Assembly (NCBI RefSeq): GCF_001440475.1
Contig: NZ_LLYB01000090.1
Coordinates: 334 to 64,333 of the forward strand
Origin: Bradyrhizobium lablabi
Lineage (GTDB): Bacteria > Pseudomonadota > Alphaproteobacteria > Rhizobiales > Xanthobacteraceae
DNA length: 64,000 nucleotides
Direction of reading: 5' to 3'
In this document: positions 53,375-62,302 of the stretch, piece by piece
Layout of the letters: every line of letters starts with the position of its first letter
Numbering within the stretch: position 1 is the stretch's first letter
Translations under genes and position numbers: made by a program
The notes under the pieces: generated by a model
Seen by the model: the letters and a program-made list of their open reading frames with translations, nothing else
Database searches by the model: none
What the model was told of the DNA's origin: nothing

Positions 53375-54154
53375 ATGAGCGCTTCCGACATCATCCTCAA
53401 GCTCAGTAATATCGAGAGCTATTACGGGCCGATCATGGCCATCCGCGGCATCAGCCTGGAAGTGCCGCGCGGCCGCATCGTCACCCTGCTTGGCGCCAAC
53501 GGCGCCGGCAAGACCACCGTGCTCAAGACCATCTCCGGCATTCTCGATCCCCAGAAGGGCTCGATCGAATTCCTGGGTCAAGCGATCCAGCGCATGGAGG
53601 CCGACAAGATCGTGCGGCTGGGCTTGAGCCACGTGCCGGAGGGGCGCGAGGTGTTTCCGTTCCTGTCGGTGCGCGAGAACCTGATGATGGGCGCCTATCC
53701 GCGCAAGGATCGCGACGGCGTCGCCGAGGATCTCGACCGTGTCTACGGCTATTTCCCGCGGCTGAAGGAGCGCATCAACCAGCCCGCCGGGCAGCTTTCC
53801 GGCGGCGAGCAGCAGATGCTGGCGATCGGGCGGGCGCTGATGAACCGGCCGACGCTGCTGCTTCTGGACGAGCCGTCGCTCGGCCTGTCGCCGATCCTGG
53901 TCAAGGAGATCTTTACCATCATCAAGCGCGTCAACGAGGAGCAGGGGATGTCCATCCTCCTGGTCGAGCAGAACGCCAAGGTGGCGTTGGAGACGGCGCA
54001 TTACGGCTACGTGCTGGAGATCGGCCGTGTCGTGATGAACGACACCTGCGAGCGGCTGATGAATTCAAAGGACATCCAGGAATTCTATCTCGGCGCCAAG
54101 GAAGAGGGCGCCCGCGGCGAACGGCGCTGGAAAAAGAAGAAAACCTGGCGCTAG
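53375..54154 (+). CDS. livF: Branched-chain amino acid-type ABC ATPase LivF
   Basis: A 259-residue ATPase with Walker A GANGAGKTT, Q-loop SHVPEGREVFPFLSVRENL, signature LSGGEQQMLAIGRAL, Walker B LLLLDEPSLGLSP and H-loop VEQNAKVALE. The ATG at 53375 follows GAGGATGATGCC; the in-frame start upstream runs into livG. It is the second ATPase of the transporter. A basic tail (ERRWKKKKTWR) extends past the usual end. Confidence 0.92.
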   Translation: MSASDIILKLSNIESYYGPIMAIRGISLEVPRGRIVTLLGANGAGKTTVLKTISGILDPQKGSIEFLGQAIQRMEADKIVRLGLSHVPEGREVFPFLSVRENLMMGAYPRKDRDGVAEDLDRVYGYFPRLKERINQPAGQLSGGEQQMLAIGRALMNRPTLLLLDEPSLGLSPILVKEIFTIIKRVNEEQGMSILLVEQNAKVALETAHYGYVLEIGRVVMNDTCERLMNSKDIQEFYLGAKEEGARGERRWKKKKTWR

Positions 54155-54202
54155 AGCATGATCCGGAAAAGTGGACACCGGTTTTCCGGCAAGATCATGC
54201 TC
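54154..54202. repeat. Nested palindrome after livF, GAGCATGATC family
   Basis: GAGCATGATC and GATCATGCTC form the outer arms; inside are CCGGAAAA and TTTTCCGG. The whole can fold into a long stem of about 17 base pairs overlapping the livF stop codon by one base. This is a familiar intergenic element type in Bradyrhizobium-like DNA and could attenuate transcription between livF and the next gene. Confidence 0.75.
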
Positions 54203-54331
54203 AAGTTCAAAGATGTCGCAGTTAAGACCTTGGCGTTGCGAAGGAATTCGAGCTAAATTCGAGCGCTGCCTCGAAAGACAAGACCGGCTCAAGACCGGCG
54301 GTCGAGGCAGGCGACAGAGGGAGGAAGACGC

Positions 54332-56170
54332 ATGGCCAGACCGGCAGTGCTGACGGTCGCCGACACGATCGCGAGGAGCTTTCTGAAGTCCGTGGAGCAG
54401 CGCGGCGACCGGCCCGCAATCCGCGAAAAGAAGTTCGGCATCTGGCAGCCCACCAGTTGGCGCGAGTGGCTGCAGATCTCAAAGGATATCGCCTTCGGCC
54501 TGCATGCGTCCGGCTTCCGGCCCGGCGACGTTGCTTCGATCATCGCCAACGCGGTGCCGGAATGGGTCTATGCCGACATGGGCATCCTGTGCGCCGGCGG
54601 CGTTTCTTCCGGCATTTATCCGACCGACTCCTCGGCGCAGGTCGAATATCTGATCAACGATTCCTCGACCAAGGTGATCTTCGCCGAAGACGAAGAGCAA
54701 CTCGACAAGATCCTGGCCTGCCGTTCGCGCTGCCCGACGCTGCAGAAGATCGTGGTGTTCGACATGGAAGGCCTCCATGGCTTCAGCGACCCGATGGTGC
54801 TGTCGCTCGCCGAATTCATGGCGCTCGGGCGCAACCACGAGCAGGACAACGAGGCGCTGTGGGACGAGATGATCGGAAGCCGCTCGGCCGGCGATCTCGC
54901 CATTCTCGTCTATACTTCAGGCACCACCGGCCCACCCAAGGGCGCCATGCATTCCAACCGCAGCGTGACGCATCAGATGCGCCACGCCAACGACCTGTTT
55001 CCGTCGACCGATAATGAGGAGCGGCTGGTGTTCCTGCCGCTCTGCCACGTCGCCGAGCGGATCGGCGGCTACTACGTCTCGCTGGCGCTGGGATCGGTGA
55101 TGAATTTCGCCGAGAGCCCGGAAACCGTGCCGGACAATCTGCGTGAGGTGCAGCCGACCGCTTTTCTCGCGGTGCCAAGGATCTGGGAAAAATTCTATTC
55201 CGGAATTACCATCGCGCTGAAGGACGCGACCACGTTCCAGAACTGGATGTACCGCAACGCGCTCGCGATCGGCAACCGGATGACCGAGTACAAGCTGCAG
55301 GGCGATACGCCGCCGCTGTCGCTGCGGCTCGCCAACCGCGCCGCCTATTGGCTGGTGTTCCGCAACATCCGCCGCATGCTCGGCCTCGACCGCTGCCGGC
55401 TGGCCTTCACCGGCGCGGCCCCGATCGCACCGGACCTGATCCGCTGGTATCTCGCGCTCGGCCTCGACATGCGCGAGGTCTACGGGCAGACCGAGAATTG
55501 CGGCGTCGCCACCATCATGCCGCCCGACCGCATCAAGCTCGGCTCGGTCGGCAAGGCCGCGCCGTGGGGCGAAGTCATGATCTCACCGCAGGGTGAAATC
55601 CTGATCCGCGGCGATTTCCTGTTCATGGGTTACCTGAACCAGCCGGAAAAGACCGCCGAGACCATCGACACCAAGGGATGGCTGCACACCGGCGACGTCG
55701 GCTCGATCGACAATGAAGGCTTCGTCCGGATCACCGACCGCATGAAGGACATCATCATCACCTCGGGCGGCAAGAACATCACGCCATCGGAGATCGAGAA
55801 CCAGCTGAAGTTCTCGCCCTACGTTTCCGATGCCGTGGTCATCGGCGACAAGCGGCCGTATCTGACGTGTCTGGTCATGATCGACCAGGAGAATGTCGAG
55901 AAGTTCGCGCAGGATCACGACATCCCGTTCACCAATTACGCCAGCCTGTGCCGTGCGCAGGAAATCCAGGACCTGATCCAGCGTGAGATCGAGACTGTTA
56001 ACGTCAACTTCGCACGCGTCGAAACCATCAAGAAGTTCTATCTGATCGAGCGCCAGCTTACGCCCGAGGACGAGGAGCTGACGCCGACCATGAAGCTGAA
56101 GCGCAGTTTTGTGAACAAGCGCTACGCGGCCGAAATCAACGCCATGTATGGCGAGCGGGCGGTGGCGTAG
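54332..56170 (+). CDS. Long-chain acyl-CoA synthetase-type AMP-forming ligase
   Basis: The 612-residue protein has the AMP-binding motif VYTSGTTGPPKGAMHSN, the A5 motif EVYGQTENCGVATI, and A8 GWLHTGDVGSIDNEGFVRITDRMKDII, with ISGGKNITPSEIEN-like ITSGGKNITPSEIEN before it. Length and the DMYGQTE-like block fit the long-chain/FadD15-type group, which activates fatty or aromatic acids with CoA. It follows the liv transporter genes with only a palindrome between, and a LivK-like receptor follows, so the imported solute is probably a carboxylic acid made into its CoA ester. GGGAGG precedes the ATG. Confidence 0.88.
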   Translation: MARPAVLTVADTIARSFLKSVEQRGDRPAIREKKFGIWQPTSWREWLQISKDIAFGLHASGFRPGDVASIIANAVPEWVYADMGILCAGGVSSGIYPTDSSAQVEYLINDSSTKVIFAEDEEQLDKILACRSRCPTLQKIVVFDMEGLHGFSDPMVLSLAEFMALGRNHEQDNEALWDEMIGSRSAGDLAILVYTSGTTGPPKGAMHSNRSVTHQMRHANDLFPSTDNEERLVFLPLCHVAERIGGYYVSLALGSVMNFAESPETVPDNLREVQPTAFLAVPRIWEKFYSGITIALKDATTFQNWMYRNALAIGNRMTEYKLQGDTPPLSLRLANRAAYWLVFRNIRRMLGLDRCRLAFTGAAPIAPDLIRWYLALGLDMREVYGQTENCGVATIMPPDRIKLGSVGKAAPWGEVMISPQGEILIRGDFLFMGYLNQPEKTAETIDTKGWLHTGDVGSIDNEGFVRITDRMKDIIITSGGKNITPSEIENQLKFSPYVSDAVVIGDKRPYLTCLVMIDQENVEKFAQDHDIPFTNYASLCRAQEIQDLIQREIETVNVNFARVETIKKFYLIERQLTPEDEELTPTMKLKRSFVNKRYAAEINAMYGERAVA

Positions 56171-56259
56171 GCGGACATTGGGACAATATTTGAAAACGGC
56201 GAAGGACTGAGAAGGCCCCACCCTTCGCTCAACACGGGCCAAACGAAGAGGAGACTGTA

Positions 56260-57459
56260 ATGTCGAAATCGTTGAAGGTGCTGGGCCTTGCGGTAAGCGC
56301 CCTTGCGCTGACCCAATTGCCGGCCGCAGCCCAGACCAAGGTCACCGATCAAGGCATCTCCGCCAGCGAGATCGTCGTCGGCACCCATCAGGATCTGTCC
56401 GGCCCGATCAAGGTCTGGGGCGTTCCGGTCTCCAACGGCCTGAAGATGGCGGCTGAGGAAATTAACGCCGCCGGCGGCATCCACGGCCGCAAGATCAAGC
56501 TGATCCTGGAGGACAGTGGCTACGATCCGAAGCGCGCCGTGCTGGCGTCGCAGAAGATGGTCGAGCGCGACAAGGTGTTCGCCATGGTTGGTCCGATGGG
56601 TTCGCCCACCGTGCTCGCCGCGCAGGACATCCTGTTCGATGCCGGCGTGCTGCAGCTGTTCCCGCTGACGGCGGCCGAATTCACCTTCAAGTTCGATCCG
56701 GCCAAGCCGCAGGAGCGGCTGAAGTTCAACAACCTCCTGCCTTACGTCGAGAGCACGCGCGCTGCCGTCAAATACATGCTGGAGACGAAGAACTTCAAGA
56801 AGCCCTGCATCATGTATCAGGACGACGAGTACGGAAAGAACGTGCTTGACGGCTTCACCCAGCAGGTCACCGCGATGAAGCTCCAGCCGGCGTCGGTCAC
56901 GAGCTACAAGCGCGGCGCTTCCGACTTCAGCGCGCAGGTCGCCAAGATGAAATCCGACGGCTGCGACGTGGTCGTGCTCGGCACCGTGATCCGCGAAACC
57001 ATCGGCGCGATGGGCGAAGCCAAGAAGCTCGGCTGGGACGTCACCTTCCTCGGCGCCACGCCGACCAACGTGCTGGAAGTGCCGGCGCTCGGCAAAGAAG
57101 CGGTCGAGGGCCTCTATGCCGCGTCCGGTTTCGAAATCCCGTACGAGGATACGGCAAAGGGCAAGGTCAAGGACTGGCTCGCCAACTACAAGAAGATGTT
57201 CGGCTCGGACGCCAACACGCAGGCGATCATCGGTTACAACGCCATGATGACCTTTGCGTTCTACGCCGAGAAAGCCGGCAAGGACCTCACCGGCCAGAAG
57301 ATGATGGACTCGCTGGAGTCGGGCGAGAAGTTCATGGACATCTTCAGCTCGCCGCCGACCAAGTTCTCCAAGACCGACCATCTCGCCAACACCATCACCC
57401 AGGTCCAGCAGATCAAGAACGGCCGCTGGGTGCTGGTCAAGGAAGGCCTGATGTTCTGA
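56260..57459 (+). CDS. Branched-chain amino acid-type ABC receptor (LivK-like)
   Basis: The 399-residue periplasmic protein has a signal peptide (SLKVLGLAVSALALTQLPAAAQ) and family-6 receptor features: GVPVSNGLKMAAEEINAAGGIHGRKIKLI, AVLASQKMVERDKVFAMVGPMGS, and KRGASDFSAQVAKMKSDGCD. GAGGAGA lies about six bases before the ATG. It is the receptor of the livHMGF system and is likely to bind the acid that the neighbouring ligase activates. Confidence 0.92.
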   Translation: MSKSLKVLGLAVSALALTQLPAAAQTKVTDQGISASEIVVGTHQDLSGPIKVWGVPVSNGLKMAAEEINAAGGIHGRKIKLILEDSGYDPKRAVLASQKMVERDKVFAMVGPMGSPTVLAAQDILFDAGVLQLFPLTAAEFTFKFDPAKPQERLKFNNLLPYVESTRAAVKYMLETKNFKKPCIMYQDDEYGKNVLDGFTQQVTAMKLQPASVTSYKRGASDFSAQVAKMKSDGCDVVVLGTVIRETIGAMGEAKKLGWDVTFLGATPTNVLEVPALGKEAVEGLYAASGFEIPYEDTAKGKVKDWLANYKKMFGSDANTQAIIGYNAMMTFAFYAEKAGKDLTGQKMMDSLESGEKFMDIFSSPPTKFSKTDHLANTITQVQQIKNGRWVLVKEGLMF

Positions 57460-57496
57460 GGGAGCGCTTTGCTCCAACGATACTAAACTAGACGAC

Positions 57497-57529
57497 AAAG
57501 GGCTGCGCGAGACCATCGCGCAGCCCTTT
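57497..57529 (+). terminator. Strong terminator hairpin after the liv/ligase operon
   Basis: A perfect 14-bp stem (AAAGGGCTGCGCGA / TCGCGCAGCCCTTT) with a 5-base loop GACCA, then a T-rich tract (CGCTTTTTG). It is the clearest intrinsic terminator in the window and ends the plus-strand operon. Confidence 0.85.
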
Positions 57530-57562
57530 CGCTTTTTGCCGTTGCCCAGCAGCCAATGTTTC

Positions 57563-57646
57563 CGTCATTGCGAGGAGCGTAGCGACGAAGCAATCCATCT
57601 TTCCTCGCGGGGATGGATGGATTGCTTCGCTTCGCTCGCAATGACG
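57563..57646. repeat. Palindromic intergenic repeat, TCATTGCGAG family, intact copy
   Basis: CGTCATTGCGAG ... CTCGCAATGACG as in the copy at 39879, with GAAGCAATCCATC and GATGGATTGCTTC as inner arms. About 84 bases. It sits between two related hairpins that end convergent genes. Confidence 0.88.
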
Positions 57647-57676
57647 GTTGATTCGGGCTGTCCCCATCAAACGAAG

Positions 57677-57707
57677 AAGGGCCGCACGGGTCGCTTGCGC
57701 AGCCCTT
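57677..57707 (-). terminator. Hairpin terminating the quinone oxidoreductase gene
   Basis: AAGGGCTGC and GCGGCCCTT pair with one mismatch around a loop of about 13 bases on the minus strand, just past the stop at 57721. The GCGCAGCCCTTT arm is shared in sequence with the terminator at 57497, as if duplicated. Confidence 0.5.
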
Positions 57708-57720
57708 TGTCTTTCGGTGC

Positions 57721-58752
57721 TCAATCGCAGACCAGCACAAGCTTGCCCCTTACCGATCCCTGGCCGAGCAGTTCCTGCGCGTGGCGAGCCTCGTGCAACG
57801 GAATGCGTTCCGCAATGATCGGCTGAATCTTCCGGTCGCGAAGCAGATCAAGCAGCTTGCTCAAATCTTCCCGGAACCAGTCGGGTTTTTGCCGCTTCAG
57901 CATCTGGATGCTGTATGGGAGGATGCGCCTCCTGCCCGGTGAGAGGAGTGCACGGAGTGCGTACCACGCTGGCCGTACAATGCCTCGAAAACGGTACCGC
58001 AAGCCCCCCGTCAGCTGGCCCTTTCGCAGAAACGACGTGAAGCCATAGACGATGACACGGCCGTCCCGTCTCAGCGTCTGGAAGGATCGCCAGACATTTT
58101 CCTCGCCAACCCCGTCGAAAACGACATCCACGCCGTCGCCTGTCAGGCGGTGAATCGCTTCGACAAAGTCGACTGTCTGATAGTCGATCGGGGTGGCGCC
58201 CAGATCGGATACGATCCGATGCGTTGCGAGCGATGCGGTGCCATACATTTCGAGGCCGGCGAGGCGGCCAAGCTGCAGCAAGGCGGTGCCGAGTCCTCCG
58301 GCCGCACCATGAATGAGCACGCGCTGGCCCGGCAGGGCATGGGCAACGCGATGGATCATTTGGTAGGCGGTGATGTAATTGAGCACGAGGCTGACGGCCT
58401 CATCCGGATCAAGGCCGGCCGGGACAAGGGTGAGTTCAGGCAGTGGCAGGCAGATGTATTGGGCGTAGCCGCCGTGGATTGGCATGGCAGCAACCATCTG
58501 ACCGAGCATGGCTTGCGGCGCGTCTTCTCCGACCTTGTCCACGGCCCCCACGATGTCCCATCCCGGCGTGAAGGGGAGCCGCGTTTTCTCCGGATGAATA
58601 CCCTCCCGCATCAGCAGGTCTGCAAAGGAGACGCCGGCAGCGAATATGCGCACCCGCACCTCGCCGTGCGCCGGTTCCGGTGCCTCTTCCTCAACCGTCT
58701 CCAGGACCTCGGGCCCGCCAAGACGGCGAACGATGATGCGCAGGAATTTCAT
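57721..58752 (-). CDS. Zinc-independent quinone oxidoreductase-like protein (MDR superfamily)
   Basis: The 343-residue protein has the MDR/QOR pattern: GPEVLETVEEEAPEPAHGEVRVR, a GroES-like catalytic domain without the zinc cysteines, the NADPH fold VLIHGAAGGLGTALLQLGRLAG, and RDGRVIVYGF. It reduces quinones or enones with NADPH. Its insert (SFLRKGQLTGGLRYRFRGIV and following) is longer than in E. coli Qor. A perfect dyad in its leader could be an operator or hairpin. Confidence 0.85.
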   Translation of the reverse strand: MKFLRIIVRRLGGPEVLETVEEEAPEPAHGEVRVRIFAAGVSFADLLMREGIHPEKTRLPFTPGWDIVGAVDKVGEDAPQAMLGQMVAAMPIHGGYAQYICLPLPELTLVPAGLDPDEAVSLVLNYITAYQMIHRVAHALPGQRVLIHGAAGGLGTALLQLGRLAGLEMYGTASLATHRIVSDLGATPIDYQTVDFVEAIHRLTGDGVDVVFDGVGEENVWRSFQTLRRDGRVIVYGFTSFLRKGQLTGGLRYRFRGIVRPAWYALRALLSPGRRRILPYSIQMLKRQKPDWFREDLSKLLDLLRDRKIQPIIAERIPLHEARHAQELLGQGSVRGKLVLVCD

Positions 58753-58770
58753 ACTGGCGTCATCCGGGTC

Positions 58771-58795
58771 GAACCCGTCTCACGAAGACGGGTTC
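58771..58795. promoter_or_regulatory. Perfect dyad upstream of the quinone oxidoreductase gene
   Basis: GAACCCGTCT and AGACGGGTTC form a 10-bp perfect inverted repeat around CACGA, 19 bases upstream of the start codon on the minus strand. It may be an operator or a leader hairpin; a matching regulator is not encoded nearby. Confidence 0.45.
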
Positions 58796-59094
58796 GAACA
58801 ACCATGCGCCGGCGGATGTCTGGCGCTTTGCGCCAGATCAAAGCTGCGCAGAGGGACGGGTTGGCATGTGGTGCTTCATTCCGTTCGCCTTGAGCGGACA
58901 ACGGGCGAGCGCATGCAACCGGCGCGTTGCCGCTGCGCATCTAAAGCCGGTCGATGTTGTTTGCTGAATTCGGACAAGACGCGATCTGGATCACGGCGTT
59001 CGCGGCCGAAAGTCCGTCTGGCTCGGGACGCGACGCCCCGGACATCTGCGCGAAGACGGGGGTCGCGCTTTTGTCCGGGGCAGGAGCGTAGCAG
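58796..59094. other. Intergenic region between the quinone oxidoreductase and PQQ dehydrogenase genes
   Basis: About 300 bases with no supportable gene. Both flanking genes are on the minus strand, so this region should hold the promoter of the quinone oxidoreductase gene and the 3' end of the dehydrogenase transcript. I see no further clear signal. Confidence 0.4.
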
Positions 59095-61275
59095 TCACTT
59101 CGGCCGGATCGCGTCCGCCGTGCCCTGGATGAAGGCCTGCAGCTTCGGGATATCCTCTTCCTTCAGCTTGCCCGTGAAGTCAGGCATGCCCTGGTCGCGG
59201 AACGGGCCCTTGAACACGAAGTCCTTGAGGTTGGCGATGGTTTCCTTGGAGACGTAACCGAGGTTCCTGATATTGCCGCCCTTGTCGACGCCGGGGACGC
59301 CGTGACAGAGCACGCAGTTGCTGAGATAGAGCAGCGTACCTTCGCCGACGTGGTTCGGGTCATATGGCACGCCCGCAAGCAGGCCCTCGGTCTGGTACTT
59401 CACGAATTCCGGCGGCGGCGCGTTGCCGTCGATCGCGAAGGTGTAGACCGTGCCCGGGCTCTGCAGCTCGGTCGCGCGCTGCAAGAGACCGAACACGCCG
59501 CCCCAGCCGACCGCAATCGAGACATATTGCTTGCCGTCGATCGTGTAGGTGGAGGCCGCCGCGACCGCGCCGCTGCCCACCGGCTTCTCCCAGAGTTTTT
59601 CGCCCGTTGTCGCGTTGTAGGCGATGAAGCGCCCGTCGGCCGAGCCCTGGAACACAAGATTGCCTGCCGTGGTCAGCGTGCCGCCGTTCCACGGCGCGAC
59701 ATATTCGGCGCGCCAGGCTTCCTTCTGCTTGACCGGATCCCAGGCGAGCAGACGGCCGAACGGCGTGTTTTTCGGCGGATCCGCATCGAAGTTGTAGCCG
59801 AGGTTCCAGCCCAGCCCGACCATGGGCCGTCCGGGAGCGTTTTCGTTGTGCGCCCATTTCTTGTCTTCAACCACCCGCACGGGAATGTTCTGCGCCGGCA
59901 GATAGACGAGGCCGGTTTGCGGGTTGAATGACATCGGATGCCAGTTGTGGGCGCCATACGGGCCCGGGATCATGTCGTACGGCTTGTCGGTGCGCGCGTC
60001 GGCCGTCTCCATCGGCCGTCCGTTCGCGTCGTAGCCGGTCGTCCAATTCACATCGACGAAGTTCTTCGCCGAGATGAACTTGCCGTTGGTCCGGTCGATC
60101 ACGAAGAAGAAGCCGTTCTTCGGCGCGTGCAGGATCACCTTGCGTGGCGCACCGTCGATGTTGAGGTCGGCGAGGATCATCGGCTGGGTGGAGGTATAGT
60201 CCCAGTTATCGCCGGGCGTTTCCTGGTAATGCCAGATGTATTTGCCGGTGTCGGCGTTCAGCGCCACCAGCGAGGCGAGGTAGAGATTGTCGCCGCCGGA
60301 CGGGCTGCGCGCGTTGCGGGCCCATGGCGCGCCATTGCCGGTGCCGATATAGACCATGTTGAGTTCGGGATCGAAGGTGATGGTGTCCCACGCCGTGCCG
60401 CCGCCGCCATTGATCCAGTATTTGCTGGCCGGATCCCATGTCTTGGCTGCGGCCGCCATCGATTCATCTTCGAAAGGTTTTGACGGATCGCCGGGCACCG
60501 TGAACCAGCGCCAGGCTTGGTTGCCGGTCTCGGCGTCATAGGCGGTGACGTAGCCGCGCGCACCGAATTCGGCGCCGCCATTGCCGATCACGACCTTGCC
60601 GTTGAACACGCGCGGCGCGCCGGTGATCGTGTAGGAGTGTTCCTTGTCGATCAACGTGTCCTTTTCCCATGCCACCTTGCCGGTGACCGCATCAAGCGCG
60701 ACCAGGCGGCCGTCATAGACGCCGACAAACACCTTGCCCTTCCAGAGCGCGACGCCGCGATTGACCACGTCGCAGCAGCCCTTGTAGCCCTTCTCGCGGT
60801 CGACCTTCGGATCGTAGCTCCAGAGTCGCTTGCCGGTGCGCGCATCGATCGCATGCACCACGCTCCATGAGGCCGTGACATACATGACACCGTCGACGAC
60901 CAGCGGCGTCGCCTCGACGCCGCGGGATGATTCGAGTGGATAGCTCCACACAAGCCCGAGTTTCTTGACGTTGTCGGCGTTGATCTGGTTGAGCTTGGAG
61001 AAGCGCGTCTCGGCATAGTCGAGGCCGATGGTCGGCCAGTCGTTCGAGGTCGCGGTGTTGGCCTTGATCGAAGCGCCGTCGACCGCCGAGGTAACGGCCT
61101 TGATGTGCTCGGGCGATCCCTTGGCGGGGCTCTGTGCAAGGGCTGCGCTGCAGGATAGCGTCAGGCCGAGTGCAATGGCGACCGCGGCCTGCGCAAGGTG
61201 CGCCGGTCGACGGGAAGTAACGGCAATTTCAGGAAGCAGACGGCAAGCGGAATCAACACGCGGCGAACGTATCAT
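59095..61275 (-). CDS. PQQ-dependent quinohaemoprotein alcohol dehydrogenase
   Basis: The 726-residue periplasmic enzyme has a signal region ending SCSAALAQ, an eight-bladed propeller with repeated W-motifs, and a C-terminal cytochrome c domain (CVLCH, residues 654-658; axial Met about 697 in DQGMPDF). Cofactor motifs are the vicinal disulfide Cys167-Cys168, Glu236, GTGNGAPW with Asn314, and the catalytic Asp359 in GDNWDYTS. The residue two after it is Thr361, not the Asp of lanthanide enzymes, so calcium is predicted. It oxidises alcohols to aldehydes, passing electrons through its haem to the respiratory chain. GGGAGGG precedes the ATG. PQQ synthesis genes are not in the window. Confidence 0.93.
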   Translation of the reverse strand: MIRSPRVDSACRLLPEIAVTSRRPAHLAQAAVAIALGLTLSCSAALAQSPAKGSPEHIKAVTSAVDGASIKANTATSNDWPTIGLDYAETRFSKLNQINADNVKKLGLVWSYPLESSRGVEATPLVVDGVMYVTASWSVVHAIDARTGKRLWSYDPKVDREKGYKGCCDVVNRGVALWKGKVFVGVYDGRLVALDAVTGKVAWEKDTLIDKEHSYTITGAPRVFNGKVVIGNGGAEFGARGYVTAYDAETGNQAWRWFTVPGDPSKPFEDESMAAAAKTWDPASKYWINGGGGTAWDTITFDPELNMVYIGTGNGAPWARNARSPSGGDNLYLASLVALNADTGKYIWHYQETPGDNWDYTSTQPMILADLNIDGAPRKVILHAPKNGFFFVIDRTNGKFISAKNFVDVNWTTGYDANGRPMETADARTDKPYDMIPGPYGAHNWHPMSFNPQTGLVYLPAQNIPVRVVEDKKWAHNENAPGRPMVGLGWNLGYNFDADPPKNTPFGRLLAWDPVKQKEAWRAEYVAPWNGGTLTTAGNLVFQGSADGRFIAYNATTGEKLWEKPVGSGAVAAASTYTIDGKQYVSIAVGWGGVFGLLQRATELQSPGTVYTFAIDGNAPPPEFVKYQTEGLLAGVPYDPNHVGEGTLLYLSNCVLCHGVPGVDKGGNIRNLGYVSKETIANLKDFVFKGPFRDQGMPDFTGKLKEEDIPKLQAFIQGTADAIRPK

Positions 61276-61510
61276 TTCATTCCCTCCCAGTGATCTCTAG
61301 CGGATCTGGTGGAATGCTATGCCGGTGAGAAGGATCGCGTCAATCAAGCCGGGGCACGAAATGCAAAAGAGAAAATTTGCCTCATCATGTTTTCAGCGAA
61401 CGAGCACACGCTGGTATACCGGCTGCGGCGCACCATCGGCACGGCGCGAGGAAGATCAGGCAAGAAGAGCAGATTGTTGCTGACCATCGGCGCGCAACAA
61501 TTGCGTGCCG

Positions 61511-62302
61511 TCATTCTGTCGGTGTGTTCGAATGACCGTCCACGGAGCTCACGACGAATGACGCGACAGGGGCATTGCCCGAAGCGTCGGCGAGCAGGGG
61601 AGCATCGGCATATCGCATCACGCCGTGCTGGCCGATCACGAATGTCGGCCGGAAATTTCTGACATCGGCGTCCTCGACCATCGCCATGCGGCGGTTATCG
61701 AGCATCAGCCAGTGTCCATCCAGCCGCGCAGCGGCGACCGCATGGTCCTCGCCGCGGATGGTATCGCGCAGCACCACGATCCTGAGATCGTCGGGCGAAA
61801 GGCCAACCCGGCGCAGGGCCACGAATTTCGCAATCGCGTAGTCCTCGCAATCGCCGCCGCCACGGGCGAGCGTTGCGAGCGGCGGCGTCCAGACGTCGAT
61901 CTGGCCGTGCTGGGCGAGATCGCTGGTCGCCCGGATCGCGAGATTGATGGCACGGTTGATTTCGCCAAGCCGGGCGCGGCCTTCGCGCAAGCGCGCGGCG
62001 TCGACGATGTCGAGGAACGTCAGCGCGGCCGGAGAGGCGCAGCCGTCACGGTCACCTTGGCACAGCGCAAGCTGCACCATTTCGTCGTCGAGCCGGTGCT
62101 GAACACCAAGCCATTTGTCGCGCAGTCCGCCACTGGAGAGGGAAAATGCCGCAAGCCCGAACGGCTCGGCCGAGCGCCGCACCAATTCTACTGGCGCTGA
62201 AGGCTCCGGCATCTCGGCCCGCAGGCCGGCCGGTGCGAGAACGGCCAAGCCGCACGCGACGATGCCTGCACGCCACGCGCGCGCATACACTGACAACCCC
62301 AT
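61511..62302 (-). CDS. LapG-type periplasmic transglutaminase-like cysteine protease
   Basis: The 263-residue protein has an exported N-terminus (AGIVACGLAVLAPAGLRA) and the BTLCP (DUF920) domain: catalytic Cys152 in GGGDCEDYAIAKF, His187 in RGEDHAVAAARL and Asp202 in WLMLDNRR. AAGGGG lies six bases before the ATG. In Pseudomonas, LapG cleaves the N-terminus of the giant adhesin LapA, releasing it from the cell surface under c-di-GMP control. Here the gene is divergent from a gene whose product starts with a FecR-type domain as found in giant repeat adhesins, which fits the same role. No LapD-like c-di-GMP receptor is seen. Confidence 0.88.
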   Translation of the reverse strand: MGLSVYARAWRAGIVACGLAVLAPAGLRAEMPEPSAPVELVRRSAEPFGLAAFSLSSGGLRDKWLGVQHRLDDEMVQLALCQGDRDGCASPAALTFLDIVDAARLREGRARLGEINRAINLAIRATSDLAQHGQIDVWTPPLATLARGGGDCEDYAIAKFVALRRVGLSPDDLRIVVLRDTIRGEDHAVAAARLDGHWLMLDNRRMAMVEDADVRNFRPTFVIGQHGVMRYADAPLLADASGNAPVASFVVSSVDGHSNTPTE

